From NCBI GenBank assembly GCA_025351615.1, contig JANXVP010000291.1:1-7753 (forward strand): a stretch of 7,753 nucleotides of DNA, written 5' to 3'. The notes beneath the pieces are model-generated. The model saw nothing but the letters and a program-made list of their open reading frames with translations. It made no database searches and had not been told where the DNA came from. The stretch is from Ramlibacter sp. (lineage in GTDB: Bacteria > Pseudomonadota > Gammaproteobacteria > Burkholderiales > Burkholderiaceae_C). A program made the position numbers and the translations under genes. Shown in pieces: positions 1 to 5,970 of this stretch (the first letter of the stretch is position 1; each line of letters opens with the position of its first letter).

Positions 1-880
1 AGCGCGCGATCTGCCGGCACAGCTCCGATCCAATCGATCCCCCGGCTCCCGTCACCAGCACCGTCTGGCCGGAGAACAATTCCGCCAGGCCGGCGACATC
101 CAGCTGCACCGCAGCCCGACCCAGCAGGTCCTCCAGTTCGATCCGCCGCGGCCCAGTACTCTCGGTCTTGAGCCATTCGTCCGGGCGCGGCATCGTGAGG
201 AGGGTCACGCCGGAAGCGCTCAACAGCGCTTCGCGCCGCTCCTCAGAGCCCGGCGGACTGGCGACGAGGGCTGTGTGGGCGCCGGCTGCGCCGCAGACAT
301 TGCCGAGCGAGCGGATCGAGCCCATGACGCGGATGTCCTGGATCGAGCGGCCGACCTCGGAGGTCACCGGCGATACGATGGCGACGGGCTGCCATTGTTG
401 CGAGCCCTTGAGCGCCCTCAGGGCATCGGACGCATCGGCCAGCGATCCCACGATCACCAGCGGCGATCCCCTGGACTGGTAAGACAGGCGACGCTCCGCC
501 ATTGTGCGGGAGCCGGCGCGCGCTGCGCCCAGGAGCAGCAGCGAGATCAGCGGGTGCAACAGCACGACCGATCTCGGGAATGCGGGCAGCCGCAGCATCA
601 GGACGAACGCCGCGCACAGCAGGCCCCCCAATGCAATGCCCAGTGTGAGTTGCCGCAACTCAGGCAGACCGGTGTAAGTCCAGACCTGGCGGTACACCCG
701 GGCCGAAGTCAGCCCGAGGCCGTAGGCCAGCACGCTCAGCGGCGCAGAGGCAACGGCCAGCGCCCAGAATTCCTCGGGCACGTCGAGATTGAAGCGCAGC
801 CAGAACGCGATGCCCCACGCCAGCGCCACCAGCAACAGGTCGACGGTCAGCGTCAGCAAGGTGCTCCTAGAACGCCGCAC
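1..880 (-). CDS. WbpM/PglF/CapD-type membrane nucleotide-sugar 4,6-dehydratase, N-terminal part (cut by left edge)
   Basis: An open frame of 293 codons without a stop runs off the left edge. Four hydrophobic segments (about residues 8-28, 38-57, 75-96 and 103-119) form the usual membrane anchor. The family signatures WLRFN (27-31), VYRQVWTY (62-69), FPRSV (101-105) and EDLLGR (250-255) are present, and the start of the catalytic Rossmann fold, VTGAGGSIGSELC, is at 276-288. The remaining catalytic dehydratase domain, roughly 300 residues or more, is off the window. The family converts UDP-GlcNAc to the 4-keto-6-deoxy sugar at the inner membrane, which fits the aminotransferase just upstream. 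I chose GTG at 880, with AGGAG at 889-885 and a positively charged N-terminus (MRRSRST); TTG at 859 is an alternative. The GTG start overlaps the upstream gene by 14 bases. The middle domain is unusual: GSLADAS (145-151) stands where a glycine-rich nucleotide-binding loop is normally found. Family membership is very likely; the exact sugar substrate is inferred from context. Confidence 0.9.
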   Translation of the reverse strand, partial: MRRSRSTLLTLTVDLLLVALAWGIAFWLRFNLDVPEEFWALAVASAPLSVLAYGLGLTSARVYRQVWTYTGLPELRQLTLGIALGGLLCAAFVLMLRLPAFPRSVVLLHPLISLLLLGAARAGSRTMAERRLSYQSRGSPLVIVGSLADASDALRALKGSQQWQPVAIVSPVTSEVGRSIQDIRVMGSIRSLGNVCGAAGAHTALVASPPGSEERREALLSASGVTLLTMPRPDEWLKTESTGPRRIELEDLLGRAAVQLDVAGLAELFSGQTVLVTGAGGSIGSELCRQIAR

Positions 881-2372
881 ACTGCTCCTGGGCGAGGAAC
901 AACGCGCGCCGCAGATGGCCGATCACATGGTCGATCTGGCTGTCGGTCAGGTTGGATCCCGAGGGCAGGCAGAAGCCCGCGTCGAAAAGCGTCGCGGACA
1001 CGTCGTGACCCTCGCTATGGATGAAATAGGGCGCGCCGGCGAACAGCGGCTGCAGGTGCATCGGCTTCCAGACCGGCCGCGCTTCGATCGAATGACGCTC
1101 AAGGCCCTTGAGCACCAAGTCCCGCTTGCGACTGGCTTGCGCCCCCTGCAACACACAGCAAGTCAGCCAGCGCGTCGAATGCGATCCTTCGGGTTCAGGC
1201 ATCCACTGCAACTGCGGCAGGTCGGCCAGCGCGGCGCGATACCGGTCAAACACGCGGCGCCGCTGCGCCACGCGCTGTTCAAGCACCCGCAACTGGCCGC
1301 GGCCGATGCCGGCCAGCACGTTGCTCATGCGGTAGTTGAAGCCCACCTCGACGTGCTCGTAATGCGGCGCAGGCTCCCGCGCCTGGGTCGCGAGTTTGCG
1401 GGCGCGATCCATCAGTGCCAGGTCGTCCGCGACCAGCATGCCGCCGCCCGACGTGGTGATGATCTTGTTGCCGTTGAACGAATAGACGCCGATCCTCCCG
1501 AAGGTGCCGCTGGCACGGCCTTTGTACCGGGCACCGAGCGACTCCGCGGCGTCTTCAAGAACCGCAACTCCGTATCGCTCGCACACAGGCAGCAGCGCGC
1601 CCATGTCGGCGCTCTGGCCATACAGGTTGACAACGATCACGCAGCGCGGCAGCCGTTGCTCCCTGCTGGCCCATTCGAAAGCCCGTTCGAGCGCAGCGGG
1701 GGACATGTTCCAGCTACCCGGTTCGCAATCGATGAAGACCGGTCTCGCGCCGCAGTAAAGGATGGGATTGCAACTGCCGACGAAAGTCAGCGACGAACAG
1801 AACACGGTATCGCCGGGCTGCACACCGAGCAGCAGCAGCGCCAGGTGGATTGCCGCCGTTCCCGAACTGACAGCCGCGGCGTGGCCGATTCCGACATGCT
1901 CAGCAAGTTCGCGCTCGAATCCGTCGACATGAGGCCCAAGCGGTGCGATCCAGTTGGTCCGGAATGCGTCTTCAACAAAAGCAGTTTCTTCATCGCCCTG
2001 GTGAGGCGAGGAAAGCCAGATGCGTGGTGTGAGTTCGCGCCGCAAAATGATGTCCACCGGCCTGTTTGCGGCGTCCACAATCGGCAGGTGATCGATCAAA
2101 TGCCGGTCCATCAGGGCCAGCGCAGCGGTGGCGCCCGCATCCTGGTCCAGCGTCAGCGGCGGGTCGCCGGGGAGCGTGGAAATGCAGGCGCTCTCCGGCA
2201 CATGTGCAAGTGCGGCCCGCCGCATGTCCCCGTCAGTGAGCGTGCGCTGCAGACGACCGTCCTGGCCCACCACCATCAACACCCCACAGGCAGTCTGGTC
2301 CAGAATCAGTAACGCTTCCCGCAGCGTTCTGCTTGCGGAGACGCACAGCGCGGCAAACCGTTGCTCCGTCAC
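867..2372 (-). CDS. pglE: CBS-domain pair fused to PglE-type DegT/DnrJ/EryC1 sugar aminotransferase
   Basis: This 501-residue protein has two parts. Residues about 5-118 are a CBS pair: the first repeat ends in TLTDGDMRR (44-52) and the second in LPIVD (96-100). Residues about 125-501 are a PLP-dependent aminotransferase of the DegT/DnrJ/EryC1/StrS family. Its visible motifs are NWIAPLGPHVD (140-150), SSGTAA (169-174, cofactor phosphate loop), LEDAAESLG (272-280, with D274 facing the PLP ring nitrogen), SFNGNKIITTSGGG (298-311, with K303 as the Schiff-base lysine) and CLPSG (468-472). These resemble Campylobacter PglE, which transfers an amino group from glutamate to C4 of UDP-4-keto-6-deoxy-GlcNAc. 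LegC is the other candidate, but the NGNKIITTSGGG and QARE/HYEH region (330-340) reads as PglE. PglE itself is about 390 residues and lacks the CBS part. The GTG start forms a GTGA overlap with the acetyltransferase stop. A CBS pair suggests control by an adenine nucleotide or a similar ligand, which is an inference. Confidence 0.92.
   Translation of the reverse strand: MTEQRFAALCVSASRTLREALLILDQTACGVLMVVGQDGRLQRTLTDGDMRRAALAHVPESACISTLPGDPPLTLDQDAGATAALALMDRHLIDHLPIVDAANRPVDIILRRELTPRIWLSSPHQGDEETAFVEDAFRTNWIAPLGPHVDGFERELAEHVGIGHAAAVSSGTAAIHLALLLLGVQPGDTVFCSSLTFVGSCNPILYCGARPVFIDCEPGSWNMSPAALERAFEWASREQRLPRCVIVVNLYGQSADMGALLPVCERYGVAVLEDAAESLGARYKGRASGTFGRIGVYSFNGNKIITTSGGGMLVADDLALMDRARKLATQAREPAPHYEHVEVGFNYRMSNVLAGIGRGQLRVLEQRVAQRRRVFDRYRAALADLPQLQWMPEPEGSHSTRWLTCCVLQGAQASRKRDLVLKGLERHSIEARPVWKPMHLQPLFAGAPYFIHSEGHDVSATLFDAGFCLPSGSNLTDSQIDHVIGHLRRALFLAQEQCAAF
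885..889 (-). promoter_or_regulatory. Ribosome binding site for the WbpM/PglF-like gene
   Basis: AGGAG on the minus strand lies 4 bases before the GTG at 880, inside the end of the aminotransferase gene. A second AGGAG at 868-864 overlaps the aminotransferase stop codon and sits 4 bases before TTG at 859, so the start is not settled. Both spacings are shorter than ideal. The GTG start is preferred because it supplies positive residues before the first membrane helix. Confidence 0.45.
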
Positions 2373-2980
2373 CGCAAACTCCGCGCCGGTACGCCGACAT
2401 AAACGCCGGACTCGGAAATGTCGGCAGCAACCACGCTGCCCGCCCCGATCACCGCGTCGTCGCAGATCCGCACGCCAGGCAAGACCGAGGCGCCAGCGCC
2501 GATCAGCACTCTCCTTCCCACGTGCACGCCACCCCCCAGTGTCGCGCCGGGCGCGATATGACAGAAATCACCGACACGGACATCGTGATCGACCACTGCC
2601 CCGTGGTTGACGATCACGCAGATGCCGAGAGTCGCACGTGGCGCAACCACCGACCGGGCGGCCAGGAATGAGCCGGCGCCGACCTGAGCGAACCGTGAAA
2701 GCGTCGAGTCGGGGTGGATGACAGTGGCAAGGCGTTCGGCGCCGATGGCTCTGGCTTCGCTTTCGCGCGCCTGCGCATTTCCGATAGCGATGTGGACGGC
2801 CGTGGCCAGGGACAGCGCCGATGCATCTGCGCCCAGGCGCACGCCCGGCAACAGCTCGCCCGAACAACGCGCAGCATCCCGGTCGGTTGCGCTCAGCTCG
2901 CGCCAGACACCAGCGCGCATTGCAGCGTCGGCAACCACGCGGCCGTGACCGCCCGCGCCCAGAACCAGCAGTGTCGACAA
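2369..2980 (-). CDS. neuD: NeuD/PglD-type sugar O/N-acetyltransferase (left-handed beta-helix)
   Basis: This 203-residue protein has the normal length for the NeuD/PglD family. The N-terminal Rossmann-like part opens with LLVLGAGGHGRVVADAA (4-20), the family's nucleotide-sugar-binding loop. From about residue 88 the sequence becomes hexapeptide repeats (for example VGAGSF, VGDFCHIAPGA, IGAGASVLPGV, IGAGSVV), which build a left-handed beta-helix acetyl-CoA binding domain. H132 in VVDHD lies where PglD has its catalytic base; H126 and H141 flank it. Next to a PglE-like aminotransferase, the simplest role is N-acetylation of the new C4 amine to give the UDP-2,4-diacetamido sugar. The sialic acid O-acetyltransferase role of NeuD is the alternative. 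Translation starts at TTG (2980); no ATG or GTG lies nearby and the Rossmann strand begins two codons later. The gene follows neuC by 16 bases and ends in a GTGA overlap with the next gene. Confidence 0.9.
   Translation of the reverse strand: MSTLLVLGAGGHGRVVADAAMRAGVWRELSATDRDAARCSGELLPGVRLGADASALSLATAVHIAIGNAQARESEARAIGAERLATVIHPDSTLSRFAQVGAGSFLAARSVVAPRATLGICVIVNHGAVVDHDVRVGDFCHIAPGATLGGGVHVGRRVLIGAGASVLPGVRICDDAVIGAGSVVAADISESGVYVGVPARSLR
2379..2382 (-). promoter_or_regulatory. Ribosome binding site supporting the GTG start of the CBS-aminotransferase
   Basis: GGAG on the minus strand lies 6 bases before the GTG at 2372. It supports initiation at this GTG, and therefore a protein that includes the whole CBS pair, rather than a start further inside the gene. 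The site lies within the end of the acetyltransferase reading frame, as expected for coupled translation. Confidence 0.55.
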
Positions 2981-2996
2981 AGGCTCAGTCCCCAGT

Positions 2997-4142
2997 TCAG
3001 TAGGAGTTTGTTTTTTCCAGCATCTGCGGCCCCAGCGGCAGCTGCATCAGCAATGCGGCAATACGCTCCGCCGCACGGCCGTCGCCCCAGAGATTGTCAC
3101 ATGGGCCGTGACCGCGCTCCAGCGCAGCGCGCAGGGCATGCCCGATGGCCGCCGAGTCTGCGGCCACGTCCACCACATTGGCGTTGCGCTCTCGCAAGTG
3201 CTGTCGATCGCCGACGTTGACGACGGGCGTGCCGAAGCTTGCCGCCTCGATAATGCCAGCCGAAGAGTTGCCTGCCAGCACCGAACAGTGTTTCAGGGCT
3301 GCGGCGAACAACGGCCGGGGTAAATGCGTGAGCCTCAGCGAGCCGGTGGGGAGGTCGCCTTGCGCGAGCGCCTGCAACACTTCCAACGAGCCGGCGTCGG
3401 CATTGGGGTCCAGCCAAAGTACCGGCACGCCGACGTCCTCCAAGGCACGGAGCAAAGCGGTTGTCTGCCCATGCGCTTGCGCCGCCTGCTGGACCACCGG
3501 GTGGAAAACCGCAAGGATGAACTGGCTGCGCGGAGCCAGGCCCAATGCAGCGAGGCATTGCTCCCTTGGCATACCGCCTGCCCCGGCCAAGCCGTCGAGG
3601 CCCGGCGCACCTGTCCAATGGATGCGCGCAGGGGGCTCGCCCATCGCGATCAGCCGCTGCCGCGAGCCCTGCGTTGCCACCAGGTGGTAGCTGCTCAATT
3701 TGCTGATCGCGTGCCGCACCGGCTCGTCCACAGTGCCGGAACGCTCGCCGCCGTGCAGGTGGACGCAGGGAATCCCCAGGTGCAACGCCGCAATCGCGCC
3801 AGCCAGCATCTCGCCCCGATCCCCCAGCACCAGCAGCAGGTCGGGGGGGTCCCGTTCCAGCACTTCGGTCACGCCACGCAGGCACGCCGCGATTCCCAGC
3901 GCCATACTGCCGCCAGTGCGGGTGCGCATGTCGAGCGGCACTTCCCCGCAGATCGGCAGACCGCTCGCGCGAATCTCTTCAACAGTTCCGCCGTGAACAT
4001 CGCTCAGGTGCATGCCGGTGACGAGCACCTCAAGCACCAGCCCCCTGGTCGCTGAAATGCGCTGCAGCGGACCGCGCATCAAACCGAAGTCCGCCCGCGT
4101 TCCGCTCAGGTAGACGACGCGGCGGGGCGCGGACTCGCTCAT
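2997..4142 (-). CDS. neuC: NeuC/LegG-type UDP-sugar 2-epimerase (hydrolysing)
   Basis: This 381-residue protein is a typical hydrolysing UDP-GlcNAc 2-epimerase with the GT-B-like fold. Motifs in order are SGTRADFGLM (13-22), LVLGDRGE (104-111), HLHGGERSGTVDE (128-140) followed by RHAISKLS (143-150), FHPV (213-216), and GNSSAGIIEA (291-300) near the UDP-binding C-terminal half. The family removes UDP while inverting C2, giving ManNAc (NeuC) or 2,4-diacetamido-2,4,6-trideoxy-mannose (LegG). The neighbouring PglF, PglE and PglD-like genes favour the LegG reaction, but the sequence alone does not decide it. I start the gene at ATG 4142, which forms an ATGA overlap with neuB. The open frame extends further upstream to 4268, but that part overlaps neuB and reads as low-complexity Arg/Gly/Pro sequence. 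A run of seven C's on the coding strand (3849-3843) encodes two prolines. Confidence 0.95.
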   Translation of the reverse strand: MSESAPRRVVYLSGTRADFGLMRGPLQRISATRGLVLEVLVTGMHLSDVHGGTVEEIRASGLPICGEVPLDMRTRTGGSMALGIAACLRGVTEVLERDPPDLLLVLGDRGEMLAGAIAALHLGIPCVHLHGGERSGTVDEPVRHAISKLSSYHLVATQGSRQRLIAMGEPPARIHWTGAPGLDGLAGAGGMPREQCLAALGLAPRSQFILAVFHPVVQQAAQAHGQTTALLRALEDVGVPVLWLDPNADAGSLEVLQALAQGDLPTGSLRLTHLPRPLFAAALKHCSVLAGNSSAGIIEAASFGTPVVNVGDRQHLRERNANVVDVAADSAAIGHALRAALERGHGPCDNLWGDGRAAERIAALLMQLPLGPQMLEKTNSY

Positions 4143-5170
4143 CTTGCCGCGCCGCCGTCCAGCTGCGCCCATTGCAGTACGGTGCCGGCGGGAATGGCCA
4201 CCCGGGCGCGGCGGCCCACCACCTGCACCAGATCGCGCGGAGCGATTCCAGTGGCCGGCCGCCGGCAAATTAACATCGCGTCCTCGATCAAGGCGCCTGC
4301 CGGAATGTCGGTGGCCGCTGCCACACTGCGGCGCGCGACCATCGCCGTGTCCAGTTCATCCGCGGCCGGCGCTTTGACGCCATTGCCGAGCATCGCGCAG
4401 ACACGGCGGATGCCGGTGGTCATTCGCGCGAATTCCTCCGGCTCCAGCGAAGCGCTATGGTCTGGCCCGGGCATGGTGCGGTCAAGCGTCAGATGTTTTT
4501 CAACCACCGTTGCGCCAAGAGCGACAGCGGCCAGTGCAGCATCGATGCCGAGACTATGGTCTGAGTATCCGATCGGCACGCCGAGGTGGAGAGCCATTGA
4601 CGACATCGCCTTGAGATTCAGCGAACCGTCCGGCGCGGGATAGGCGGAAGTGCAATGCAACACGGTCACGCCTTGCAGGCCGCCCCGGGACACCAGCAAC
4701 CACTGCAGCGCCTCGTCAATCTCGCCCATCGTCGCCATCCCGGTGGACAGCAGCAGCGGCAGCCTGGTCGCGCCTGCGTACTCCACCAGAGAACGATGCG
4801 TCAATTCTCCGGATGACAGCTTGAGGCGCCGAACGCCGAGGTTCACCAGCAGATCAACCGCCGCAACCGAAAACGGCGTCGAAAAAAACTCGATTCCGAT
4901 CGCATCGCAATGCGACTTGATCGCTCGGTGGTCACCCGCCGAAAGCTCCAGCTCCCGGAGCATCGCGAACTGGTCCTGTTGGCCGGTCTGCCGGGCCTGG
5001 TAGGCGGCGGTTGGTGCACCGGGCAAAACCAGGTCTTCGGCGCGAAAGGTCTGGAACTTGACGGCGTCCGCCCCGCACTCCCGCGCCGCCTCGCACAGCT
5101 TGAGCGCCAGCGCCAGTTTGCCGTTGTGGTTGACGCCGGCTTCGGCAATGACAAACGTCGGGGCGTCCAT
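4139..5170 (-). CDS. neuB: NeuB/LegI-type nonulosonic acid synthase
   Basis: This 343-residue enzyme should condense phosphoenolpyruvate with a free 2-acetamido or 2,4-diacetamido hexose to make a nonulosonic acid. The TIM-barrel half shows IAEAGVNHNG (8-17), KFQTF (38-42), YQARQTG (57-63), STGMA (142-146), LHCTSAYPAP (171-180), and the metal-binding histidines in GYSDH (H205) and EKH (H226), with MPGPDH (233-238) following. The last 65 residues or so form the SAF/antifreeze-like domain, which reaches into the active site of the partner subunit; RRPATGI (303-309) contains the expected substrate-contact region. The style AEAGVNHNG and MPGPDH is closer to LegI (legionaminic acid) than to Campylobacter NeuB1, but E. 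coli NeuB shares several of these motifs, so substrate choice rests mainly on the neighbours. ATG at 5170 follows the SDR stop by two bases. GTG at 5179 or 5176 is possible; the latter would give a GTGA overlap. Confidence 0.95.
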   Translation of the reverse strand: MDAPTFVIAEAGVNHNGKLALALKLCEAARECGADAVKFQTFRAEDLVLPGAPTAAYQARQTGQQDQFAMLRELELSAGDHRAIKSHCDAIGIEFFSTPFSVAAVDLLVNLGVRRLKLSSGELTHRSLVEYAGATRLPLLLSTGMATMGEIDEALQWLLVSRGGLQGVTVLHCTSAYPAPDGSLNLKAMSSMALHLGVPIGYSDHSLGIDAALAAVALGATVVEKHLTLDRTMPGPDHSASLEPEEFARMTTGIRRVCAMLGNGVKAPAADELDTAMVARRSVAAATDIPAGALIEDAMLICRRPATGIAPRDLVQVVGRRARVAIPAGTVLQWAQLDGGAAR

Positions 5171-5172
5171 TT

Positions 5173-5970
5173 TCACCACACCGTCCAGCCACCGTCGATG
5201 ACCAGGTTGTGGCCGTTGACATACGCCGAAGCATCACTGGCCAGGAAGGTCATCGCATGCACGATGTCACGACTCGACGCCATCCGGTTCAAGGGCACAC
5301 GCTGCGAATAGTTGTGGACGAAGATCTGGTTCTGGCCGCTGAAGACGCCGCCCGGTGTGACCGCATTGACGCGTACTCCGCGCGGTCCCCAGTAGCTCGC
5401 CAGGTACTTCGTCAGGCCCCAGAGCCCCGCCTTGCTGGCCGAATAGATCGCCGGCGTGTTGATGGGGCGGCCAAGGTACTCGGAGCCCTCATAAATGCGC
5501 TGGTCGGGCGCGACGATGCCATAGATCGACAATGTGTTGACAACCGCACCCCGACCCAGTTGCGCCATGGGCGCCCCGAACACCTGGCAGCACAGCATCG
5601 CGCCAGTCAGGTTGACGCCCATCACCTCGTTCCAGTCTTCCAGCGGGAAGTCCTCGAACGGAGCAAAAAAATTCTCGCTCTTGGTGGCCGCATTGTTGAA
5701 AAGCACGTCGGCGGTTCCCCATCGCTCGTGCAACTGCTCCTGGGCGATGCGCAAAGAAGTCTTGTCGGTGACGTCGACCGCAAGTTTCAGCAGGCAGTCA
5801 TGGTCCGGGCCCAGCCGTTCCAGCACCTGAGACGAGAGGTCGAGGGCGCAGACCCGCGCCCCGGCGTCCAGAAACCGCATCACGGCCGAGGAGCCCAGGA
5901 TGCCGGCTGCACCCGTCATGACGATGACCTTTCCGTCGAGCCGAAAGTCGCTGTCCCGGGCAGTCTCCAT
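5173..5970 (-). CDS. PtmA-like short-chain dehydrogenase/reductase
   Basis: This 265-residue classical SDR has the cofactor loop TGAAGILG (19-26), NNAA (92-95), N120 in GVNLTG, S148 in NTLSIYG, and the catalytic pair Y176/K180 in YSASK. The stretch PDQRIYEG (155-162), TPGGVF (205-210) and the ending DGGWTVW (259-265) resemble PtmA-like SDRs of flagellin-glycosylation loci in Campylobacter and related bacteria. The likely reaction is NAD(P)-dependent oxidation or reduction of a sugar hydroxyl or ketone in the cytoplasm; the substrate is unknown. Its place between a class III aminotransferase and neuB suggests a role in making or modifying the nonulosonic acid. The start is ATG at 5970, which overlaps the upstream stop as TGATG and has GGAAG 8 bases before it. 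TTG at 5973 is a less likely start. No catalytic residue is missing. Confidence 0.92.
   Translation of the reverse strand: METARDSDFRLDGKVIVMTGAAGILGSSAVMRFLDAGARVCALDLSSQVLERLGPDHDCLLKLAVDVTDKTSLRIAQEQLHERWGTADVLFNNAATKSENFFAPFEDFPLEDWNEVMGVNLTGAMLCCQVFGAPMAQLGRGAVVNTLSIYGIVAPDQRIYEGSEYLGRPINTPAIYSASKAGLWGLTKYLASYWGPRGVRVNAVTPGGVFSGQNQIFVHNYSQRVPLNRMASSRDIVHAMTFLASDASAYVNGHNLVIDGGWTVW

Noticed and set aside
243..617. Minus-strand open frame of 124 codons inside the WbpM-like gene
   Set aside because: It is in a different frame from the motif-bearing translation and has no family resemblance.
275..1024. Plus-strand open frame of 249 codons over the left edge
   Set aside because: It is the shadow of the WbpM-like gene on the minus strand, whose translation shows membrane helices and conserved motifs. 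The plus-strand product is low-complexity Arg/Gln/Ala sequence.
789..2312. Long plus-strand open frame (507 codons) opposite the CBS-aminotransferase gene
   Set aside because: It is antisense to a gene with complete family motifs and its translation is Arg/Gln/His-rich without recognisable domains. Such mirror frames are common in high-GC DNA.
2981..2996. Gap between neuC and neuD as a promoter or terminator
   Set aside because: It is only 16 bases, with no hairpin or promoter elements visible. It is an ordinary intra-operon spacer.
3843..3849. Seven-base G/C homopolymer inside neuC as a phase-variation switch
   Set aside because: The tract is short for slip-strand switching, encodes Pro-Pro in a GC-rich gene and the frame is intact. 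Comparison between isolates would be needed to show any length change.
3324..4055. Plus-strand open frame of 243 codons opposite neuC
   Set aside because: It is antisense to a complete neuC gene, without recognisable motifs or a ribosome binding site.
4143..4268. Upstream extension of neuC to a start at 4268
   Set aside because: The extra 42 residues overlap the end of neuB and read as Arg/Gly/Pro-rich shadow sequence. The ATG at 4142 forms a clean ATGA overlap and puts the N-terminus where the family begins.
5667..5673. Seven-base A/T homopolymer inside the SDR gene as a slippage or frameshift site
   Set aside because: It encodes Phe-Phe in the normal frame and no alternative frame of interest follows it.
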